Assembly: GCA_016794565.1 (NCBI GenBank)
Contig: JAEUHQ010000193.1
Span: 1 to 49,529, forward strand
Direction of reading: 5' to 3'
Origin: Planctomycetota bacterium
GTDB taxonomy: Bacteria > Planctomycetota > UBA1135 > UBA2386
Length of the DNA stretch: 49,529 bases
Each line of letters opens with the position of its first letter. The first letter of the stretch is position 1. The notes below the pieces were generated by a model. The model did not search any database, was not told where the DNA came from, and worked only from the letters and a program-made list of their open reading frames with translations. Positions 45,355 to 49,529 of this stretch are shown here, one piece after another. The translations under genes and the position numbers were made by a program.

Positions 45355-47232
45355 CTACGGAGTGTGGGGAAGGGGTTGGTCGGGGCGGGTCGCGACGGCC
45401 GGTGCGGGCACCGAACGATCGCGACGGAGGCTGTCCAGGAGTTCTTGCTGCAGCGCGGCGGCGGTGGCGCCGTCTCCGATCCGGATCGCCTGCTCGAGTC
45501 GCTGACGCAGCGAACGACGCAGGGGCTCGGCGTGCACGCGGCGGCGGCCTTCGGCGAGACCGCCGGCGACGGCCTCGGGATCCGCGATCTTGGCGGCTCG
45601 CTCCGACGATTCGCCGAGCAACGAGCGGAGGGCAGGCTCCTCGGCGACGCGCGCGAAGAGATACTTCACGAGGTCGTCGGCCTTCGTGCGGCCGAGGGCA
45701 ACGCCTTCGATCGCCATCGCGACGAGCGTCGCGACGTCGGGCAGCGTGAACGGCGTGTCGGCGCACTTCGCCTCACCGGCGAGCAGCGTCGGCTTGCCGA
45801 GGAAGCACGCGAGAAGTTCGAGTTCGGCCCGCTCGACGGGGGAACGCGCGGGCGCGACCCGGCGGGCCGGAGCCTCGTCTTCCGCCTGCGCACGGGCCGG
45901 CCGGACCTTCGTGAGCAGACGCTGGAGCGTCGGCGTGGGGACCGCGAGATGCCTCGCCATCTGCTCGACCATCGCGGCCTGGCGAACCGGCGACGTGACG
46001 AGCGCCAGGATCCCCGCGCACTCGCGCGCAGCGGCGTCCACGTGCACGGCCTGCGAAAAGTCCATCCGGCGGCGCAGCAGCCGGAACCAGACCGACAGGT
46101 GGTCCTCGGCGTTGTCGATCACGTCGGAGAAGCGCGCGCGCCGTTCGTGCACGAGTTCGGGCTCTTCGTCGGGACGCGCGGTCACCACGTCGGCCGGGTC
46201 CTTCGCGCCGCCTTCGTCCGTGTCGCTCATCAGCGCGATGCGCACCGGCAGCTGGCTGTTCACGAGTTCGCGCATCGCACGCTCGGCGGCCTGCTGACCG
46301 GCCCGATCGCCGTCGAACATCAGCACGAGGCCTTCGGTTGCATAACGCTCGACGACGCGCGCATGGTCCGCCGTGAACGCGGTCCCGAGCGACGCGACCG
46401 CCCCCGAGAATCCCGCGAGATGGCAGGCGATCACGTCGGTGTATCCCTCCATCACGACGATGCGACGCTGCTGTGCCTTCTTCGCGTGGTAGAGGCCGAA
46501 CAAGACGCGCCGCTTGTTGAAGAACGGCGATTCCGGCGAGTTCACGTACTTCGGCGGCTTGTCGTCGCCGGCGCCTTCGTTGCCCGGCGCGCCGGGGATG
46601 ATGCGGCCGCCGAAGCCGACGTGGCGACCGCGTTCGTCGACGATGGGGAAGATCACGCGGCCGGCGAACGAGCCGCGACCGGCGCGCAGGAGTCCGGCCT
46701 GCTCGAGCACTTCGCGCGGCCAACGCCGCTGCTGGGCTTCGCGACCGAACGCCGGGCCGGGCGAATGGAAGCCGAGTTGCCACTCGTCGATCGCTTCGAC
46801 GAGGCCACGGCTCTCGAGATAGCGCCGCGCCGGTTCACCGGCCGCTCCGTCCAGCTCGCGCCGGAAGAAGGAGGTGACCTCGGCGAGCACTTCGAAGGGA
46901 TCGGGCCCCTTCGGCGCGCCTCCCTGGTGCCCCTTCCACACGCCTTCGAGGGAGATGCCGGCGCGATCGGCCAGGATCTCCATCGCTTCGCGGAAGGTCA
47001 CTCCGTCGCGCTCCTGTACCCACGTGAAGACGTCGCCCGATTTGCCGCAGCCAAAGCAATGGAAGTACTGCCGCTCGCGACTCACGTTGAAGGACGGCGA
47101 TGCTTCCTTGTGGAAGGGGCACAGGGCAATCAGGTTGCGGCCGCGCGGTCGCAGCGGCACGGAAGCCTCGATGAGGGCCACGAGATCCGTGGCTTCCTTC
47201 ACTCGCAGCTTGGCTTCCTCGAAGCGGTCCAT
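45355..47232 (-). CDS. dnaG: DNA primase
   Basis: A 625-residue primase that makes RNA primers for DNA replication. The N-terminal zinc-binding domain has [14 protein letters not shown] and [18 protein letters not shown] (C38, H41, C59, C62). The catalytic core includes [22 protein letters not shown] and [20 protein letters not shown] motifs are [11 protein letters not shown] and [14 protein letters not shown]. The C-terminal part, which contacts the helicase, is divergent as usual. ATG 47232 begins the conserved [19 protein letters not shown]. It precedes rpoD by 103 bp on the same strand, with a long leader on its 5' side. Confidence 0.95.
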   Translation of the reverse strand: MDRFEEAKLRVKEATDLVALIEASVPLRPRGRNLIALCPFHKEASPSFNVSRERQYFHCFGCGKSGDVFTWVQERDGVTFREAMEILADRAGISLEGVWKGHQGGAPKGPDPFEVLAEVTSFFRRELDGAAGEPARRYLESRGLVEAIDEWQLGFHSPGPAFGREAQQRRWPREVLEQAGLLRAGRGSFAGRVIFPIVDERGRHVGFGGRIIPGAPGNEGAGDDKPPKYVNSPESPFFNKRRVLFGLYHAKKAQQRRIVVMEGYTDVIACHLAGFSGAVASLGTAFTADHARVVERYATEGLVLMFDGDRAGQQAAERAMRELVNSQLPVRIALMSDTDEGGAKDPADVVTARPDEEPELVHERRARFSDVIDNAEDHLSVWFRLLRRRMDFSQAVHVDAAARECAGILALVTSPVRQAAMVEQMARHLAVPTPTLQRLLTKVRPARAQAEDEAPARRVAPARSPVERAELELLACFLGKPTLLAGEAKCADTPFTLPDVATLVAMAIEGVALGRTKADDLVKYLFARVAEEPALRSLLGESSERAAKIADPEAVAGGLAEGRRRVHAEPLRRSLRQRLEQAIRIGDGATAAALQQELLDSLRRDRSVPAPAVATRPDQPLPHTP

Positions 47233-47592
47233 GGATCTCGGACGGTGGGGTCGGAACGGGGAGTCGGTGTCGGGGCGATCGCCTGGACCCGACACGGCGC
47301 GGCGGAAATGCCGACCCTATCGAGCCCAGAAGTCTAGCCCGGCCGAGCGCTTCGGGAGGCAATCGCTTCCAGGAGCTCTCGAGCGGGTCGCGGCGAGGCG
47401 GATCCTCGGCGGGGACGCACGGAGGAACCCTCGGTACCGCCGCCGTCTGCCGCCGGATGGCCCGGCTCGCTGCATCAGTCGCCCAACCGCACTGCCCTTC
47501 GCATGGGCGCCGACGTCGCGAGGACTTGGCCCATCGAATGCCGGGGAGATCCGTATTGGTCCCGGGGACGCTGCGAGTTGTGGAAACCGCGT
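47233..47592 (-). other. Leader region of the dnaG-rpoD transcript
   Basis: About 360 bp between the promoter and dnaG with no gene I can support. It is GC-rich with several short potential stems. No tRNA T-loop, riboswitch core or S21-like peptide gene was recognised. Its length makes regulation by leader structure possible, but nothing in it is diagnostic. Confidence 0.45.
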
Positions 47593-47620
47593 CTTGTAGC
47601 ACGCTGTCGGTGCCTGTCAA
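47593..47620 (-). promoter_or_regulatory. Sigma-70-like promoter for the dnaG-rpoD unit
   Basis: On the minus strand TTGACA (47615-47620, exact -35 consensus), a 16-nt spacer and TACAAG (47593-47598, 4/6 of TATAAT) lie 19 nt beyond the ksgA stop codon. An exact TTGACA in such a GC-rich region is notable. The transcript would start about 350 nt before dnaG. Confidence 0.5.
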
Positions 47621-47638
47621 GACTGCGCAGACGCGGGC

Positions 47639-48520
47639 TCACGGCGGAGTACAGCTCCGCCACCACCCGACGATCGATGCCACCGAGGCTTGCTCGGCCC
47701 GGCCGCCCAGTTCGGCGTCGTCCAGGACCGGCGCCGTGCGACCGATCGCTGCAGCGGCCGCCGGCAGGGTCGTGCGGAGCACCTTCCGCCGCTGCTGGAA
47801 CAGGGCCCGCACGAACGCGAGGAACGAACGCCGCGCTGCCGCCTGCGCGAGTTCCGGCGGCGCGTCCGGACGTCGCACGAGGTGCAGGATCGACGACGTG
47901 ACCTTCGGCCGGGGCCGGAACACCTGCGGCGGCACGTCCCGCAGCAGCTTGCCGACGAACATCACCTGCACTCCCACGGACAGACCGCCGTGATCTTCGG
48001 CGCCCGGCGCCGCGACGACGCGCTGCGCCAGCTCCTTCTGCACCAGCAACACCGCGGCATCGAACGGCGGATCGGCGGCGACCACCTCCGCGAGCAGCGG
48101 CCCGCTGACCGCGTACGGCAGGTTCGCGATCAGGAGACGACGGCCGCCCGCCGGCAGCGGTCGCGCGAGCATCGCACCGATCGTCGGCGACAGGGTCCCG
48201 CCGGGTCCGCCGAGCGCGTCGCCGGCGATCCACTCGAGATTCGTTGCGCCGACCAGATCTTCGCGAGCGAGGGCCAGCAGCCGCGGATCGATCTCGACGG
48301 CGATGACACGGCCGGCGCGTGCGACGAGTTCGCGGGTCAGGAAACCGAGCCCCGCCCCGATCTCGACGACGGTGTCGGCTGGGGTCGGCGCCGCGCACTC
48401 GGCGATCCATCGATGGAGCGAGGGGTCGAGCAGGAAGTTCTGACCGAGCGTGCTGCTCGGCCGGAAGCCCGCTGCGGCCATGCGATCGAGGTAGCGCTGG
48501 AAGGGCTCGCGTTCCGACAT
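47639..48520 (-). CDS. ksgA: 16S rRNA dimethyladenosine transferase
   Basis: A 293-residue SAM-dependent enzyme that dimethylates A1518 and A1519 of 16S rRNA in late 30S assembly. The start LDRMAAAGFRPSSTLGQNFLLDPSL is diagnostic. SAM-binding motif I is VVEIGAGLGFLT (about 51-62), IAVEIDPRLL binds the ribose, and the catalytic NLPY motif is residues 133-136 (IANLPYAVSGPLL). The family-specific FRPRPKVTSSILHL and FQQRRKVLRTTLP close the protein. ATG 48520 gives family length. It starts 3 bp after the SUMF1-domain gene and ends 19 bp before the dnaG promoter. Confidence 0.95.
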   Translation of the reverse strand: MSEREPFQRYLDRMAAAGFRPSSTLGQNFLLDPSLHRWIAECAAPTPADTVVEIGAGLGFLTRELVARAGRVIAVEIDPRLLALAREDLVGATNLEWIAGDALGGPGGTLSPTIGAMLARPLPAGGRRLLIANLPYAVSGPLLAEVVAADPPFDAAVLLVQKELAQRVVAAPGAEDHGGLSVGVQVMFVGKLLRDVPPQVFRPRPKVTSSILHLVRRPDAPPELAQAAARRSFLAFVRALFQQRRKVLRTTLPAAAAAIGRTAPVLDDAELGGRAEQASVASIVGWWRSCTPP

Positions 48521-48522
48521 GG

Positions 48523-49524
48523 TCACGGACCGAGTTCGGAGCGCAGCCGTTCGGCGACGGCACCGCCGCGAGGCGCGGCGTCGCCGAGTTCTCTCAGCGC
48601 CGACGCGAGCGCCGCGCGATGCGCACCGCGGCGCACGAAGGCGCGCACCTGCACGAGATCGCTGGCCGCGAAGGGCCCCGGGTCGGCCATCAACGCAACG
48701 AGCAGTTCGCGCGGCGTCGCGTAGAGCCGCAGCCCCGTGCGCGCGCGCCGATCGCCGGCGGCAACGGTCTCCGCAAGGCGGGCCATTGAGGTCTGGAAGT
48801 CCGAGCCCACCACCTCTCGCGGAACACGATCCCCGCCGGCTGCCGCGGCGAACGCCAACGGCACGATGCCGCCCGGAAGCTGCCACAACGCGAGGCACGT
48901 GGTGCGGAGTACGCGCCGACGCCCTTCGTGGCACCATGCCAACGGTTCGAGCTCCGGATGGTCGGCGCGCGAACCGATCGGGATGCTCTCGGTCCATTCG
49001 CTCACGTTGCCGATCAGGTCGTACGGCTGGTCGAGTCCCCGACGACCCGACTCGAAGGTCCCGACCGGCGTCGGCTGCCCGAGTCCGAGCTCGCCGGCGT
49101 TCGCCCGCGTCCAGTCCTCGCGGCTGCCCCACGGGTACGGGTGCCGACCGTCCCCGACCGCCGCCGCCCAATCCTCGACCCGCGGCAGGCGGGCGAACCG
49201 CCACGTCGCGAAGGCACGTGCCTGCCGCAGATCGACGCCGGCAACGGGCAGCGCGGGATTGCCGGCGGAACGAACCGTTCCTGCATCGACGAGGCGCCCG
49301 GCATCCGTCGTGGCGAACTGCGCCCAATCCCCGCGCGTCACCTCGAAGCGGTCGACGAACAACGGGAACGCGCGCCCGGCGTCGAGGCGATCGACGAGGA
49401 CGAAGTCGCGCAGCGATCCGAACCGGCCAGCACGCGGCGGAGTGCCGGGCTCGGCGCCGTCCGTCGGCGGCGAACAACTCGCCGCGAGGAGAAGCCAGCC
49501 AGCAACCGCGCGGCGGACGTTCAC
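48523..49524 (-). CDS. SUMF1/FGE-domain lipoprotein
   Basis: A 333-residue protein starting at GTG 49524, 5 bp from the window edge. The N-terminus RRAVAGWLLLAASCSPP is a lipoprotein signal with Cys near position 17. The body follows the formylglycine-generating-enzyme fold: FVDRFEVTRGDWAQFATT, LPVAGVDLRQARAFATWRFARLPRVEDW, YPWGSREDWTRANAGE, YDLIGNVSEWTE, and a late GLRLYATP. The usual RGGSW block near the C-terminus reads VLRTTCLALW and a copper/cysteine active site is not obvious, so it is more likely a non-catalytic carbohydrate- or protein-binding relative, as with many SUMF1-like domains. The last 70 residues (DPGPFAASDLVQVRAFVRRG) are an extra helical extension. Adjacent to ksgA by 2 bp; no functional link is known. 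Confidence 0.8.
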   Translation of the reverse strand: MNVRRAVAGWLLLAASCSPPTDGAEPGTPPRAGRFGSLRDFVLVDRLDAGRAFPLFVDRFEVTRGDWAQFATTDAGRLVDAGTVRSAGNPALPVAGVDLRQARAFATWRFARLPRVEDWAAAVGDGRHPYPWGSREDWTRANAGELGLGQPTPVGTFESGRRGLDQPYDLIGNVSEWTESIPIGSRADHPELEPLAWCHEGRRRVLRTTCLALWQLPGGIVPLAFAAAAGGDRVPREVVGSDFQTSMARLAETVAAGDRRARTGLRLYATPRELLVALMADPGPFAASDLVQVRAFVRRGAHRAALASALRELGDAAPRGGAVAERLRSELGP

Positions 49525-49529
49525 CGATC

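Overview
The window is a GC-rich bacterial chromosome segment packed with genes and short intergenic gaps. It contains core housekeeping genes (rnpA, yidD, gap, pgk, tilS, purN, selB, rpoD, dnaG, ksgA) and no transposase, integrase, phage gene or CRISPR array that I can see. The gene content points to a Planctomycetota-like organism. The signs are an exported squalene-cyclase-fold protein of the type common in that phylum, a HEAT plus von Willebrand A exported protein, an FHA domain fused to a Hanks-type kinase, a TIGR03546/TIGR03545-like membrane protein, an ECF sigma factor paired with a very large membrane anti-sigma factor, and several exported hydrolases. The phylum is an inference from content; no rRNA gene is present to confirm it.

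Left part (1-14.4 kb): a truncated TPR gene overlaps rnpA, which overlaps yidD. Convergent to these is a helicase/exonuclease pair that matches the Bacillus MrfA-MrfB (YprA-YprB) DNA repair pair. Next come a small membrane protein, a DPP-IV-like S9 peptidase, two uncharacterised genes, and a tightly packed minus-strand cluster: a fused TIGR03546/TIGR03545-like membrane protein, a YceH-like protein, an unrecognised protein and an alkaline-phosphatase-superfamily enzyme.

Middle (14.4-30.9 kb): an ECF sigma factor overlaps its putative anti-sigma partner, which carries a zinc finger, one membrane segment, a FecR-like region and carboxypeptidase-regulatory-like repeats. After this come a HAD-fold protein with altered catalytic motifs and the glycolytic pair gap-pgk. 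A plus-strand run then holds tilS, the FHA kinase, a DUF167 gene, a purine nucleoside phosphorylase homologue lacking several key residues, purN and a Tat-type sugar-isomerase-like protein. A YugP-like metalloprotease, the squalene-cyclase-fold protein and a probable outer-membrane beta-barrel follow. Two copies of a 107-bp palindromic repeat unit lie between the convergent barrel and arginase genes.

Right part (31-49.5 kb): arginase, a SAM hydroxide adenosyltransferase, a phosphohexomutase overlapping a threonine aldolase, an MFS transporter, the HEAT-VWA protein, a zinc-ribbon protein, and a bitopic acidic/proline-rich protein with two small beta repeats. The remaining genes form a macromolecular-synthesis block: dnaG and rpoD behind a good sigma-70 promoter and a leader of about 360 nt, then a CdsZ-like zinc-ribbon protein overlapping selB, with ksgA and a SUMF1-domain lipoprotein upstream. 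The most interesting items are the two residue-degenerate enzymes, the giant anti-sigma factor, the bitopic protein with duplicated beta repeats, the mrfAB pair, the selB gene and the hairpin tandem repeat.
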